Assembly: GCA_963556695.1 (NCBI GenBank)
Contig: CAUWAG010000018.1
Coordinates: 620,001-684,000 of the forward strand
DNA from: Anthostomella pinea
Taxonomy: Eukaryota > Ascomycota > Sordariomycetes > Xylariales > Xylariaceae
Length of the DNA: 64,000 nt
Direction of reading: 5' to 3'
The position numbers were made by a program, and so were the translations under genes. This document shows positions 1-12,228 of this stretch, in pieces. The notes below the pieces were generated by a model that saw only the letters and a list, made by a program, of their open reading frames with translations, ran no database searches and was not told the DNA's origin. Every line of letters begins with the position of its first letter. Positions within the stretch are counted from its first letter, which is position 1.

Positions 1-1222
1 ACCAGCCTCAAATGTTACTTACCCAGATTACCTACCTGCGTAGTCAACTAACATGGTGATAGATGGACCGACCTCATGATTCTTGGTTGATATCTATGTA
101 TTGCAATATTAAAGACTTTGGAGAGCAAAACAGACCATCCCATCAACTACAATTGATGACCACCGGGTCTTTTATTGTGAGGTCTGATGATGTACAAGTA
201 ATCAATTGTTCGGGCTTCGATTGGGCCTAACAACTGAAGGAAGATGCATCCCCCCGCCCACCGCCATCATTGTTGTGCTGCTACCACCTGCAGCCTCGGA
301 GTGGTAGACAGTGAGAGGATGGGTTGCAAGGGAATTGGCGGTCTGCAGCAGCAATCTGCCATCGGCACTGTGTGCAGTGCTGCAAGTGACAAAGCCAGCC
401 CCATCTTGCACATGCTAGGCCTCAACCGTGCTAGCGCCCAAAGACGTCTGGGCAATCTGTCCAATGAGCCTCGGTGGCGACTCGCCTGTCATTCGTCAAG
501 CGGCTGGCTTATGGAGCTGCTGCTCTTCCCTACACGCACTAAGCCCTCTTGGGTCAAGACCCCAGCCCAGCCAGCCCAGCGTCGCTCCAGGAGGTCGCCT
601 GGCTCGCCTGGCTCGCTGCTGGCACTGCTGCCGTTCTCTGCCACTCAGCGCCATTGCCCGCCCTCCTTGAACCCTTCACCCGCCCGTCTTCTTCACAGCC
701 TGTCCAATCCAACAAAATCCTTCGCCTTCTCCGACCGCACAGCTTGCCCTGCTCCGTCCCCTCTCCCGCCTTCTCCCTCCTCACTCTATCGATCCTACCA
801 CTCACAACTTACAACTCACCCACACCCACATCACGCCTCCCACGCCTCCCACGCCTCTCCCAACCTCGACCTCCGACTTGACAACTACAACCACAAAACG
901 CTATCTTTCTTTGGGGCCCCGACTTTGACTGACCGACGCACAATTCGACTCGCTCCCGTCTCATCTTTGCCGACGCCTCCCTATTGCTCAACACTTGGAC
1001 AGTTTCATTGTTGTTGCTGTTTCAAAGCTGCTGTTTTAATACCGCAAAGCTCGGCTGCCCGCACAACAGCCCCCATCTAAACAATAGCGCACGTACACTC
1101 GTACACACCGCCACCCAACCAGCCAACGGCGTCTCTGCTGTCCAACCATCCCTTCCTCGCAACGATCACGACGGCTTCAGTGGCTTCATACTCAGCATCT
1201 TTAACCAACAAAGAGTATCATA
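1..1222. other. Upstream region of the first gene
   Basis: No gene is supported here. From about 500 to 1220 the plus strand is rich in C and T with many CCTCC, CTTC and CAAC runs, typical of promoter and 5' leader DNA in filamentous ascomycetes. Long open frames exist but have low-complexity composition and no recognisable domain, so I treat them as chance. Confidence 0.5.
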
Positions 1223-1926
1223 ATGTCTTCATATTACAACTACAACCACCACCAACAACCGACCGCTCCCGCGCCCGGCCTGTCCCACAACCACCACGGC
1301 GGCCGTAACCGGAGGGCACCGAGGTTGTCGGTATCGCAGAACTCCCACAGACAGTTCCGCGGCGTGAAGAGCATGAAGGAGCTGAGTGAAACCGCCGGCG
1401 TGACTGCCTTCCGAAATCAATTCGAAGCCAGCCGTTCGTTCGACCTCGAGGATGACATGGAGTTCTGCCCCAAGCTATTATCAGAAACCGATGTAAGTCC
1501 AACCAGCTCGCCTCGACCTCGGATGCGTCGCACAGCCGTCGATGCACTCGATGAGTCCTCGTGACATCCAGGACCGTCTTGCTGATCGTGCCCCTTTTTC
1601 TTTAGCTGGTATCAATAAGCAGCGCTTCTTCCGATCGTTCCTCGCTGTCCAGCAACTCTCCTAATGTTTCACCGACGCAACACACGCAGCAGATTGCGTC
1701 GACCTTTTCTCTCAACTCATCCTCTCCGGCTTTCGTTCCTCCGACTTTCCAAAGCCACCAGTCGAGCTTGAAGTTGCATCAGCCTGCCGCAACCCGTGCC
1801 CGCAACGCCATCCCCATCATCAACCCGGCCAATGGCCTGACCATGTCGAGCCCGCCGCCATCCGTGTCGCCTGGTCGGATGCATCAGCACCACCAACATC
1901 AGCACCCCATCGGCAGACGGTGGTAG
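1223..1926 (+). CDS. Conserved small protein of unknown function
   Basis: Two exons, 1223-1492 and 1606-1926, give 196 residues. The donor is GTAAGT after an Asp codon, the acceptor is TTTAG, and the join is phase 0. The N-terminus is rich in Tyr, Asn, His and Gln (poly-His/Asn runs). A compact segment at about residues 47-85 (FRGVKSMKELSETAGVTAF, then an acidic stretch ending in EFCPKLL) looks like the structured or conserved core. The rest is Ser/Pro-rich and ends in a His/Gln run. No catalytic motif, signal peptide or membrane span is seen. I do not recognise a function; the low-complexity tails suggest a regulatory or scaffold role, which is inference. The first exon alone would read into the intron and stop at 1564, so splicing is needed. 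Confidence 0.75.
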
Positions 1927-4900
1927 ATTCTTGTCTAGCTTCCCAATGGATGACAGGATTTTCGACCAATCCATCAACGTCTTCCGTAATTAAGAGCATC
2001 TCTACTTTACCGTCTGTTTGGTGTTCAATCGCTGTATTACGACAGCCGTTCCATCTTGGCGGGCACCGGCACAGACATCTCGGGGGCGTCGACATCTTCA
2101 ATCTCAGGCCACTCATTCACTCTTGGAGCTCGACTGCGGTTTCATCTCCACCTAAACTCCACCTTCTCCTGTATAAACATCCTTATTCGACATATAACTA
2201 GTGTTCATCGGCAAACTTGGTTTCAGAGCTTTTACGATGGGCGCGCATGGCTGAAAGATGATCGATACCTCTTGGTTTTTTTGCTCGGTTCTGCAAGCAA
2301 TGGGGAAATACCATAAAACCCGGTGTTCCGACTTCGAAAGATGGACGCTGTCCGGGTTCACGAATGGGCGTTCAAACAACGGCGGTTCTTTTGCATTTCG
2401 TTTAATTGCATCGGTGTTCACGACACACAGCGGAGTCCTCGGGTTCATCAGGGAGCGGCACGACAAGAGTCATGAAATGGGTCATGACGCATTGAGAGAA
2501 AAAGAATACCACTACATATAGAACAACTGTTTGGCGACGAGGGGTTGGTCTCTGTTTTGTCAAAGCAGGCGGGGCTGGTTTTTCATTGGTGTGGTGTTCT
2601 ACTTGGGCAGGGTCCTACATGGGGATATTCGGGTCAAGGAGAATCTCAACACGAAGCAACGGAATTGGGTTGGCACTGCGCGGTTGTCTTGTTTTATTCC
2701 AGGCCCATGGCCTTGGCACGAGACGGAGTTGGCTTCACATGGTTCCGGCGGGCTGCAAATACAGGGCTGATATCAATGTTCTTCTCTACCATATCTTGTC
2801 TCTGTACTACGGCGGTGGTTCGTTGAAATCACCGACCTCTTCTTCTACAATGCCCGAATCCGGGCTTCTCGGATGGTCGAAGTGCATGTCTGGGTCCCGG
2901 TTGGACGGGAATTGAATCTTATGTGTAGGTGTGTGTATCGACCAGTATATATTCGGGTGGATCACAGGGGCGGCAGCAATGCCATACGTCAAGACTATTC
3001 CTACAATCCCTCTCACCTGGTCGTGACGTCTGTAATACGACTTCACCACGGCCCTGTCAAGAATCGGAAGAAACTCGCCCAGCAGGTCGTCTCACCCTCA
3101 CAAGTCCCCCAAATTCTGGGCCGATTTTGAAAGCAGTGCTACTGCAGTGTACTCGAGCAAGCTTATGAGCAAGCCTGTTAGTTGGTAAACGGAATAGCCA
3201 AGGTAAGTAAGTAAGCTCATCCACAACCGTTCAGGTAATGCTTTCATGCTGCACAAGATCTCAACTCAGTCTTCGACGTGGGAACCATGTTCAACGAGCG
3301 CCTCGATCCCGTAGCACGCTCATCTGGTGACTTGGCGGCAACTGCAGGTCGAGCTCGGTCGAGCTGCTTTAGGTTACTATCTACCTGTGTCTTACTTGTG
3401 TCTTACATGCCTTCAGCTTACGCTTCCCTAGGCTGACGGCTGACGGCTGGGGTAAGCAGGTAGGTTTTGGCGGGAGGGGAGCCGCTGGTGTCCCTTGCCG
3501 GATCGAGCTGCATGCATGCATGTATGTCGGGCTTGTGTCTTGTGTCTTGTGTCTTGTATTTTGTGTTTTGTGTTTTGTGTCTTGTGTGTATGTGTGTGTG
3601 CTTGTGTTGTGGCGGACTGATGACTGGTTAGCTTACCTCGGATCTTTCTTTGCCACAATGACATTGTTGCTGGCTTCTTTGTGATACTGTGCCAGTTTAC
3701 GAATGAGAGGTAGGTCTGCGGCTTGCCGCTCACGGGTACTTGTCTTGCGGCGGGTTCCCGAGCTGGCTGGCTGGTTGTCGTTTACGTGATTGGGAGCGGT
3801 GGAGGGCGTTGAGAATTGTACACATTCTGTGGTACTGGGACTTAGACGAAGTGGCAGGTGGGTCTGTGGTGTTGACTTTGACTTCAACAAGGAGGTTCAT
3901 CGTATCGAGTGGTGGACCGGGTTGTAGTTCGATTCCCCTTCATCTTAGCCGGTAGCGTAGTTGTTGGTGAGATGATACCGCAGGAGGTTTGCTTGTTCCT
4001 GACCTTGGAGATACTGGGAATTATGCATGTTCTATCCTTCAATCCAGATTATATCTTATTCACAGCATGGCCGACCCGGTCCATGCATGTGCTCTGCACT
4101 TTTGCGGCGTCTCCTCTCCGGTATGCAGCGGCGTCCATCACGCGGGTAGAGAGCTACAAACAACCTGGTCCCGGTAAGGGTTCATGTTGGTCGTCGGGGT
4201 TGGTCGTGTCAGTTGGTAACTGTCGTGGTAGCCCGACTATACCTCGGAATGAAGCGAAAAACCCACGCCTTGCTTGTTCGCCGGCAACTCGATAGGAGGC
4301 CGGGAGCAGCCTTCCATGGTGTGAGGTCAAAATCAGAGTCGGGGTCAGGCAAGAGATGAAGGCGTATGTATACCCAAGGCTTGAGTTCGTACGCAGCGGT
4401 TGGAATTGCCCTACGGCACCTCCCTGGGTTCTTGATGTCGAAGTGGCCTGCTGGCTATCGATGGAGACGGCGTTGTCGGGTTGCTGCGAGTCATGGCTGG
4501 CTATGAGAGTTGGAGTGGGCAAGCAAGTTGCCGACGGTTGATAGGGGTCAACCAACATGTTGGGTGTATAAGATATATAGAATCCACGCCTTCAGGACAC
4601 ATGGGATGTAGAACAGTTCGAAACTGGACTTCGGCTGTCTTGCCAGCTTGAGAGTGTGTATCGCTCGTCATTGTGAAAATGGCCAAGATGCTTCTATCGT
4701 GTGCTTGGTTGCTGATGACTCCGACGTCTGATGGCCGTAACGACGAGCGGTTTTCAACTTAGGTAGGTTTGATGTGCGCAACATAGGGAGCTTCTTCTTG
4801 CTTTGGCAATGATTTAGCCTGCAGGATGTCGGGAGATACCTGCTTATCTTAATTTTAATCCCTTTACCCTCTGCATCCTTTCCGAATACGTGCTCAGTGG

Positions 4901-5181
4901 GGTATTTAGCATTGTTATGATCAATATTATGTTGTCATTCGTGTGGCATCACATGTAGCTGTCAGAGGTCCCCTTCCCACCTATGAAAGTAGGATGGTGC
5001 CCCCATCAGCGATCCTTCTTCCCTTTTAATACAGACCATTCCTAAATTTCACACATTCCCCCATCACTCTTCAACACCAAGATCCCAGCATCATTGATTC
5101 CATCTAAATCTCCCATCATCAGATATACCGGCATCATACAGTTAGTTATCAATCCCACGAGCATCATCAAGTACCATCAGC
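1927..5181. other. Long intergenic gap
   Basis: I see no supported gene in this stretch of about 3.2 kb. Open frames are short, overlap on both strands and lack family motifs. It holds a TTGTGTCTTG-type microsatellite near 3529-3606. The last 200 bases before 5182 become C/A-rich with a TTTTAATA motif near 5025, which may be the promoter of the next ORF. Confidence 0.5.
3529..3606. repeat. TTGTGTC/TGTTTTG microsatellite
   Basis: A run of imperfect 7-bp units (TTGTGTC, then TTGTGTT) grades into a (GT)n stretch. It is a simple-sequence repeat in an intergenic region. Confidence 0.85.
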
Positions 5182-5493
5182 ATGGCGTTTATCGGCAAGA
5201 TCGTCAGTGCCCTCTGGACTCGCATTGCTAAGGTTGAGAAGCCGGACAGGAATTCTGTTCTCGTTTCAACAGCAGCTATTTTATCAGCGACCGCTGGTTT
5301 CTGCATCTCGTCTGAAGCAACGCGACGCAAACTCCGGGCGAAAAGACTTGAGGAAGAAAAGCGGTTTGTTGAGATTATCGCGCAAACTGTTCAGACTCTC
5401 TCACCAATTCCCGCCGCCATAAACCGTCTAGCCGAAGACACAGAAAGCAAACCCGACATGGCAGCAAAAGATAAGAAAGTACCTAAGGACTAG
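5182..5493 (+). CDS. Small predicted membrane-anchored protein
   Basis: Single open frame of 103 residues. Residues about 24-44 (SVLVSTAAILSATAGFCISS) are apolar enough to form one membrane span. They are followed by a strongly basic helix (ATRRKLRAKRLEEEKRF) and a Lys-rich tail. The start follows a C/A-rich leader with a clean ATCAGCATGG context. I do not recognise a family. The order of a short amphipathic N-terminus, one span and a basic helix resembles small organelle-membrane proteins, but this is inference. It lies just upstream of an amidase relic, so it could itself be a leftover. Transcript evidence would settle whether it is real. Confidence 0.4.
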   Translation: MAFIGKIVSALWTRIAKVEKPDRNSVLVSTAAILSATAGFCISSEATRRKLRAKRLEEEKRFVEIIAQTVQTLSPIPAAINRLAEDTESKPDMAAKDKKVPKD

Positions 5494-5809
5494 GTACCTC
5501 TGCGGTACCTATTGGTGGGAGGGCGGGATAGCGTGCTTTTGTTTTGCATTTTGGAAGCGAAAGATCGGCTCAGTGAATTGGCTTTCCACCATCATCATGG
5601 CTCTGGAAGCAGAAGCAACAGTGGCCGTTCCATCGAGGCTGCACTTCGAAGCTTGAGACGCGAAGCCCTCGCTGGTGTCCGCGCCGCCGTCAAGTACATC
5701 GACCACATGAAGGACGTCAAGACTGGAGCCGCGTCGAGAGACAACTACACCCCATATTTGCCGCGGAATGAGTCGGTGCCTTCGGTGTAGAGGCTGGCTG
5801 GTGGACCTA

Positions 5810-7456
5810 GGCGCCCGTGGTTGTCTGGAAAGTCAAGACCACCCGATTTGCCCACGGCGAGCACCCAACGGCTGACTGGATTGAGGTTCTGGTGCCTTTC
5901 GATCCTCGAGGCGATGGGTGGAGACGTTGCTCGTCTCTTCCGCCGGGAGCGCAGTTGCTGTTGCGGCGTACGAGGGGTTGGAATAGGCTATTGGGACGGA
6001 TACTTCGGGCAGCATAAGATATAAGTTACATGGCCACATTCACCCTTCATAAGTCTCCGTCTGGCACGCCGCATTCAGCTTAAAAATAAGGTAAAAATAA
6101 AAATCATATTCGTGGGCCGAGCACCCTGAACTAAACAGCTTAAATTCATACAACCATCTTTAATGCTTATTCCAGAGTGCTTATCCCATTTCTGAGGAAC
6201 ACATCCCCCCGCTTGCGGAACGGCGGGTGTACAGAGACTTACGAGGGCTCAGTGTATCATGCAGGCAATCATGAACATTGTGCATACTGACTCGCAATGC
6301 GATACAGTCCCGGTAGCATATAACGGATCGCCAGGGTGGCTACACGACTGACAAACTCGTGCTGGTGTCGACCTCCCGGACATGCTGGGCGGCTCTACTC
6401 GCAGCGCCGCACCCCACGCCAAGTTCCTTCAGCACTGGACCGGCGAGAATACATATACAACTTACACGCACTTCCCAAAGAAAGTCTACCGAGCTGCCAA
6501 CTCGTCCACTGGTGGCTTTTCCGTGACCATAGGTGCCGCACAAGCCGGCTACCACACCTTCAGCGGGAAGCTTGCCACATCTCTCAAGACAACAGACACC
6601 GACCTCGAGCCTTCCCGCAGTATGGGGCGAGACCGGGCCTGTCGACCAGGAACTGCTGGAGTACACTAACATGTCCTACATAGCCATCGCTTGGTCCGAG
6701 CAGGTCGAGCTGCTTGAGACTCCATTCTACGCTGACTGGTAGAGCTTCAGCGGCCGAAACGAGACTCTGCGGATCGGCCCTAAGGCCCGGGTCTCGTTCA
6801 GCTACGGCAACAACAATGTCACGGCGGAGCCGTAGGAGAGGCACTGGATATCAAGGCCAACTTCATCAAGTGGTGGAGAGAGGTCGTCAACCCTATTGAT
6901 GCTGAGACGTGCTCCGAGTCTATTTACGTTTATCACATAGGCCCGAAAGGTATGCACCGGACGGAGAAGCGGAAGGCCCTTGCGGACGGATGCTAACTAA
7001 ATGCCTGTGTTCATAGGAACTCCGACCTACCGGGAACTGACAGATATCCCCCATTATGGTCTATGCCGGGCTACCTGACTACGTGGTGCCCGTTGGCCAG
7101 GTCTAGTACCTGAGCAGGGTAATGGACGTGAGGGAGACGCTGCCTGTGTCCATGTGACGGAACAGGAATGCAGCACCATACCGCTACCCTACCAAAAGTA
7201 GAACGTTGTCAAGTCGAGCTCTTGACCGTCTGCATCCACTTACATATGGCTGGCCAGATAGTGCCGTGACAGTCCATCTCAGTCGGCGCAGGGAGAGGTT
7301 GTGTAAGTACTCCTTTCACTATAGCAGGACTGGTTTACATGACATATGTGCTAACGAGGTGCCTTGATTCAGGACCAGATGCTCGCGAAGCTCTTCGCGG
7401 AGCTGGAGGCGGCTAGGATCACCTCTGCTGTCAAGATCGGGGAGACGGCGTTCTGA
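5810..7456 (+). pseudogene. Amidase-signature family gene relic
   Basis: Broken pieces of a fungal amidase (amidase signature family, Ser-Ser-Lys hydrolases) can be followed in order. At 5817-5900 there is [22 protein letters not shown], here read only in parts. Near 5975-6021 lies a GTDTSGSIR segment, the family's nucleophile-loop type motif, preceded by an in-frame TAG. After a repeat insertion, pieces resume at about 6361-6740 (PVDQELLEYTNMSYIAIAW, ending in FYADW followed by TAG), at 6829-6948 (KANFIKWWREVVNPIDAETC), at about 7059-7110 (AGLPDYVVPVGQV followed by TAG) and at 7374-7453 (DQMLAKLFAELEAARI). Two introns with TGCTAAC branch points still survive, near 6950-7016 and 7302-7373. 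At least three frameshifts and several stops rule out function. The N-terminal catalytic Lys region is not seen. Confidence 0.7.
6117..6262. repeat. Dispersed palindrome-containing repeat, copy 1
   Basis: Shares a core (CCATCTTTAATGCTTATTCC, then a GTGCTTA block) and a downstream block (GGGTGTACAGAGACTT, then CAGTGTATC) with copies at about 20120 and 31435. It sits inside the amidase relic, directly after the GSIR motif, so it probably inserted there. No target duplication could be assigned. The boundaries are those of visible similarity only. Confidence 0.65.
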
Positions 7457-9081
7457 CGAGGTGTAGTGGCTTGTGATAACTCACATTTGCGACTGGGTAT
7501 GTGCTACCTAGTAATCATACCATAATATCAGAACAAACGACTTGTAAAACGCCACCTAGCTGGGAAGTGAAGTTACCAATCTAAGTGGGACGATCAAGTC
7601 CTGACGGAAGAAGCTGTGTTTCGCTTTGGGTGGCCACCAAGCTCATGACACTCCTTTGCAGCATTGTAGCTGCCTATGAATTCCTCCGTAGCATCTGATA
7701 TTGATATGGACTGGATGCAGGAAGCAAACAGGAAATCTGGACTTTGGTTGGGTTTGTCCCAAACGACTGACTACCGGTACCTGCTGCATAGCTACCCCTG
7801 AATCAGGCGTGGGCACACTTATGAACCGTACAATTTGGCCACTGATCGGTACATGAGCTCAGAGGAATAATAAATCTCGACATTTTGCTCAAGGTAGAAC
7901 AATTCACGCATCCATGGAGCCCAGAGCGAGACTACAGTGGCTGACCTTGGCGTTGCGCTAATGAGTGTATCGATCAGCCATCAACAGACTAGGGAGGCGG
8001 CCGTGGCTGCTGTTTAATTTTTCATAGGAATATGGCATAAACAACAGAAAGTCCTGGTACAGAGCTCTATTGCTAGAGGTCATGCATTCTGTAAGCATCG
8101 TATCTACCTAGGAAGGGGACGCTCGGTGATGATTTGAAGGACTGTCGTTTGCTGCAGCTGGCCGCTGGGACTGAGTCCATGCCCCCAGGTGATGGCAGCT
8201 GAAGCCCAAGACCGTGGGATGATTGCAGCTGATTGCCCAGCTCAGGACGGAAGCAGTTTAGCGCGGGACGGAGCTTGCCAAGCTTGAGCAGAAAAAAGGT
8301 TGCTTGCATTGACCACACCGGACCCAAACTCTTTCCCGGTCTCCAGTTTTATTATAAACCCCCCAGTGCAGGTGCCTGAGGTACCAACACTGCCGGCCCA
8401 AGCTTGAGCCCAGCGCCCAGCCATCCAGCCTCAAAAGGTTGCTCGTGGCCACTTCCACTCTCTCACCTTCCCATCCACAAAAATCCCCTTCGCGCAAAAT
8501 CATCACCTTTCTCCCACCAGCAAGCAGTGACTGACTGATGCCGTAAGAATCGCGACTCCTCGTACGCCTGAAAGTAAGCACTCTGATTCTGATCCTGATT
8601 CTGATTCCGACTCGCGCGCATACCCATCCACCTCGAAACCTGGGACCTGAACAACGGATCAGTGACCTCTCGCCACCTGCGTGCGCTTGTGTTCTGTTCC
8701 CGTCGTCGAGAGAGTGAATGCCCATTGATGCGACCGCGACTCTCTGCCTTGAAAAGTCGAATGCGCGGTCAATCTAATCTGATTCATTCAACCTCGACTT
8801 CGACTTCCCTACATTCAGGTTCCCTTGCATTGTGCATTCTTTGACCTAGCGTGCATAGAACCGCATTCTGTCGCTCGATGCACCTGCATCACCTCCAGCC
8901 CTCCAGCCCTCTACCTTGCACACCTACATGAACCACGACTTGAGCTTGCTTTTGTCCTGCCACCATCTTTCCACCATCCTCTTTCATCTGCAAGACCTCG
9001 GCGCCTAAAGACATACTCCTGCAGCATCACCTCGACCGACAGACTCGGCCCACCGAACACCAGGAACACCAGTCCGTCGCA
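7457..9081. other. Intergenic region and leader of the KH gene
   Basis: No gene seen. The first kilobase has ordinary mixed composition. From about 8440 to 9080 it becomes C/T-rich, with a short TTCTGATCC-type repeat near 8580, and is likely the promoter and 5' leader of the downstream RNA-binding protein gene. Confidence 0.5.
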
Positions 9082-10995
9082 ATGGCAGACCATCAGGACA
9101 TCAACTCCATCCTCGCTGCTCTAGGTTTGTACCCCTCCACCCTCCCTCACCAGGTCCCCGTGCCGACATCTGATCCGAAGCTGACCACCCTTCCTCGTCC
9201 CAGCGCAGCAACGAGCTCCCACCGCCACACCGAACCAGGGCCAGCCGCCTCACCAAGTCCCTGGATATCATCAGAGCCCAACTCCCAATGCCTACCCGCC
9301 GACAATGCCTCCCGCGAACCAACATCCGTCATATGCCGGGAACTACCCTATGCCATCAGCAAACGGAAGTATGCCAATTGATTTGAGTGCCATCAGACCT
9401 GTCAACTCTGGTACTGTCAGCCTCGCCGATGCTGTAGCGAAGGCCAAGAGCTATGCTGCTCAGCAGGGATTGCCTGCATATGAACGTCCACCTCCTGGTG
9501 CATACCCGTCGCATGATCCTCGTGGTGCCGATGCCAGACATTATAGATCTCGCTCTCGTTCCCCAACTGGACGCCGTGACGGCATTCGTGATAACTTCGA
9601 CCCCTACAGAGATGAGCGACGTGAGGACCGCGGTAACCATGCCCGTGACTATGGTCGCGATCGTTCTATGTCACCTGGTATGCACCGTGGCCGTCCTTCT
9701 GGCACCTTCTCTCCTCGCAGTGCAAATGGCCGTGATCGAGGTGGGGATGATAATAACGAGATGATTGAGATTGAGTCGAGCCTCGTTGGTCTGATCATTG
9801 GAAGACAAGGCGAGAACTTGCGACGCGTTGAATCTGAGACCGGATGCAGAGTCCAATTCATCTCGTCCCCGGGCGATCCTGGTCCTTTCCGCCAATGCAA
9901 GATATCGGGTCCTCGCCAAGGCCGCGCCGAGGCCAAGGCACAGATCAATAGAATAATCGAAGACAGCGGCATGGGCGCCATCGCCCGAGCTGGCCTTGAC
10001 AGAACGCACCATGGAGGTGGCCGTGGTCCGCCTGCTGCTGCTGTTCGGTCTCCATCCCCACCTCCGCTCGAACTGAAAGAAGGCGAAGACTGCATGCAAA
10101 TCATGGTTCCCGATCGTACTGTCGGTCTTATCATCGGGCGCGGCGGTGAGACCATTAGAGATCTCCAAGAGCGATCCGGCTGTCACATTAACATCGTGGG
10201 TGAATCAAAGAGCGTGAACGGTCTGCGTCCTGTCAATTTGATCGGTCCTGTCAACGCGGCTGCCCAAGCCAAGGAATTCATCCTGGAGATCGTCGAAAGT
10301 GATAGCCGCAATGGCAATAGCAACGATGGTGGTAACAAGATGCGCCCACAGAAGAATGACTATGGCCGCGACAGTGCTCCTCAAGGTGGCCATGACAAGA
10401 TCAATGACTCAATCTATGTCCCTTCGGAGGCCGTCGGTATGATTATCGGCAAGGGCGGCGAGACCATTCGGGAGATGCAAAACACCACCGGATGCAAGAT
10501 CAATGTCTCTCAGTCTTCAGGTCCCGGTGAATCGGAGCGTGAGATTGGCCTAGTCGGCTCGCATGACGCCATTGATAGAGCCAAGCGTGCCATCGAGGAC
10601 AAGGTTGATGCCGTGGTAAGTTCGACACCTATAAGAGACCGCATAGCATGCTAACCGCAATACAGCGCCAGAAGAACAACGGCGGAGGTGGTGGGCGTGG
10701 TGGTCGACAACAGAATAACCGTCGTGACTGGGATAACCCGAACTACACCCCTCAAGGCTCGAACAACCAGCCCACTGCGGTTGAAACCCAGGCTCCCGCA
10801 GCTGCTAATGGAGGTGCTGATCCCTATGCTATGTGTAAGTGCATTAAACCCACCAACGTTGTGCTCATGAAATATGCTAATGTAGGATTAGACGGCGGCT
10901 ATCAAGCATACTTGGCTTTATGGTACCAGGCTCTGGCTCAACAGCAGCAAGGCGGAGGCCCTGCTGGCGAGATGCCCAAGCCACCTGGAGCTTGA
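9082..10995 (+). CDS. Triple KH-domain RNA-binding protein (FUBP-like)
   Basis: Four exons (9082-9124, 9204-10615, 10666-10834, 10892-10995) give 575 residues with consistent phases. Three KH domains each carry the GXXG loop: about residues 199-268 (GLIIGRQGENL), 310-379 (GLIIGRGGETI) and 416-481 (GMIIGKGGETI). The region before KH1 has an RS-like, Arg-rich segment (HYRSRSRSPTGRRD). The last exons encode a Gly/Arg/Asn-rich stretch and a short YGGYQAYLALWYQAL tail, which resembles the tyrosine repeats of FUBP/KSRP proteins. KH proteins of this type bind single-stranded U- or C-rich RNA or DNA and act in splicing, mRNA stability or transcription. Three KH domains instead of the four of animal FUBP is usual for fungal relatives, from memory. 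The last acceptor must be ATTAG at 10891; the TGTAG just upstream would create a stop at once. Confidence 0.88.
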
Positions 10996-12228
10996 ACTCT
11001 TCCCTGATGGTACTTGGTATCCTTGGTGACCTGGTGACCTGGTGATTTGTTCTCTCATCTACGTCTTGCCATGCTTCGACCGACGATGTATAGAACGGAT
11101 CATATCTCTGGTCACACTCTCAAAGCCCTGATGATGCACATCCTCAGTTACGTTTTGCTATTGCATACTATATTTGGCAGGGGGCATTGAACTTCGACGA
11201 TGCGCCATCTGTCCATGTTCAGCTTTCCATTCTCTTCTTATACCCTGCGACTATTTTGCTCGACATCTCTCGCCACTGTCGCTCGATGGATTCGGAATAG
11301 AGGGTTTCATTTCCACACAAAATTGACGACCCATCCTCTTCTGTCTGTGCATTCAGATGACTGCAAGGTGAACACGCATTGTCCTTCTGCCGATTCTCTG
11401 CAGTGGCTTTGAAGGACTCCCTCACTGGACATTGGCAGTTTGCTCTTCGTACCCAATCTCGGCAACCCGGATTCATGCAGGGGTAACGAGACTCTTTTTC
11501 CTTCGCCATGGGCTTCACGAAAATGTCCAGCTCGTGCAGGCATGCATGGTGTTGTCGTAGGCGTTTTGGAGTCGGCGATATGACGGGCTTGGAAAAGGCT
11601 ACAGCTGGGCACCTTTCCTTACTTCACTGCTACATCTGAAGCCTCGCAACCTCTTGTGATCGGCTGATGACATGACGTGCTATTGATGCGCAGTGGTGCC
11701 TGGCTTTCACTCGTGGACTTGAAGGGAAGTCCAACGACGGGGATGATAATGCAGATCTCAAAGGGATCAGCTTGTATATTAGATCTAGGGCGTCAGGAAA
11801 AGCAATGACGATTCGTTGACATGATGCTGCAATTTTCTTGGTGCAATTTGATTTTTATTTATTTATTTTGACTACTATGGCTCACTGGAGAACATGAGCG
11901 TTGAGCTCATGTGCCGCGGGACCATGTGTGAGTCTCCTCTACTGCTTGACTTCCCCAACTCTGACTCTGCCGCCCATTCTCACCGGGTGGGAATACCGAC
12001 CCTCCCGATGATAATGCTCTGCTCTATCTACATTGTGTATACATCCCGCTCTCCTCGGCTCCGGTATCCCACTGTAGCCCAACTATCCACATAACGCCGA
12101 TGATAAATGCCGTTGTTGAAGATGGCAGACCGCCACTATGATAGATAGATAGATAGTTTCAAACAAGATGCGCTACTGCCCCAAATCCAATCCCTCGATA
12201 CTATTTTCCATGCTATCCAGAATAGAAT
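10996..12228. other. Intergenic region between convergent genes
   Basis: The 3' ends of the KH gene and of the minus-strand MetE-like gene face each other here. No further gene is supported. A short TTTATTTATTTATTTT run lies near 11850 and a (GATA)n run near 12140. Confidence 0.5.

Noticed and set aside
244..1080. Long plus-strand open frame of 278 codons in the leader of the first gene
   Set aside because: Low-complexity Pro/Ser/His composition, no domain, and the stretch is C/T-rich leader DNA; overlapping frames on both strands are equally open.
9649..10186. Minus-strand frames of about 170 codons across the KH gene
   Set aside because: Antisense shadows of the three-KH coding sequence, without family motifs.
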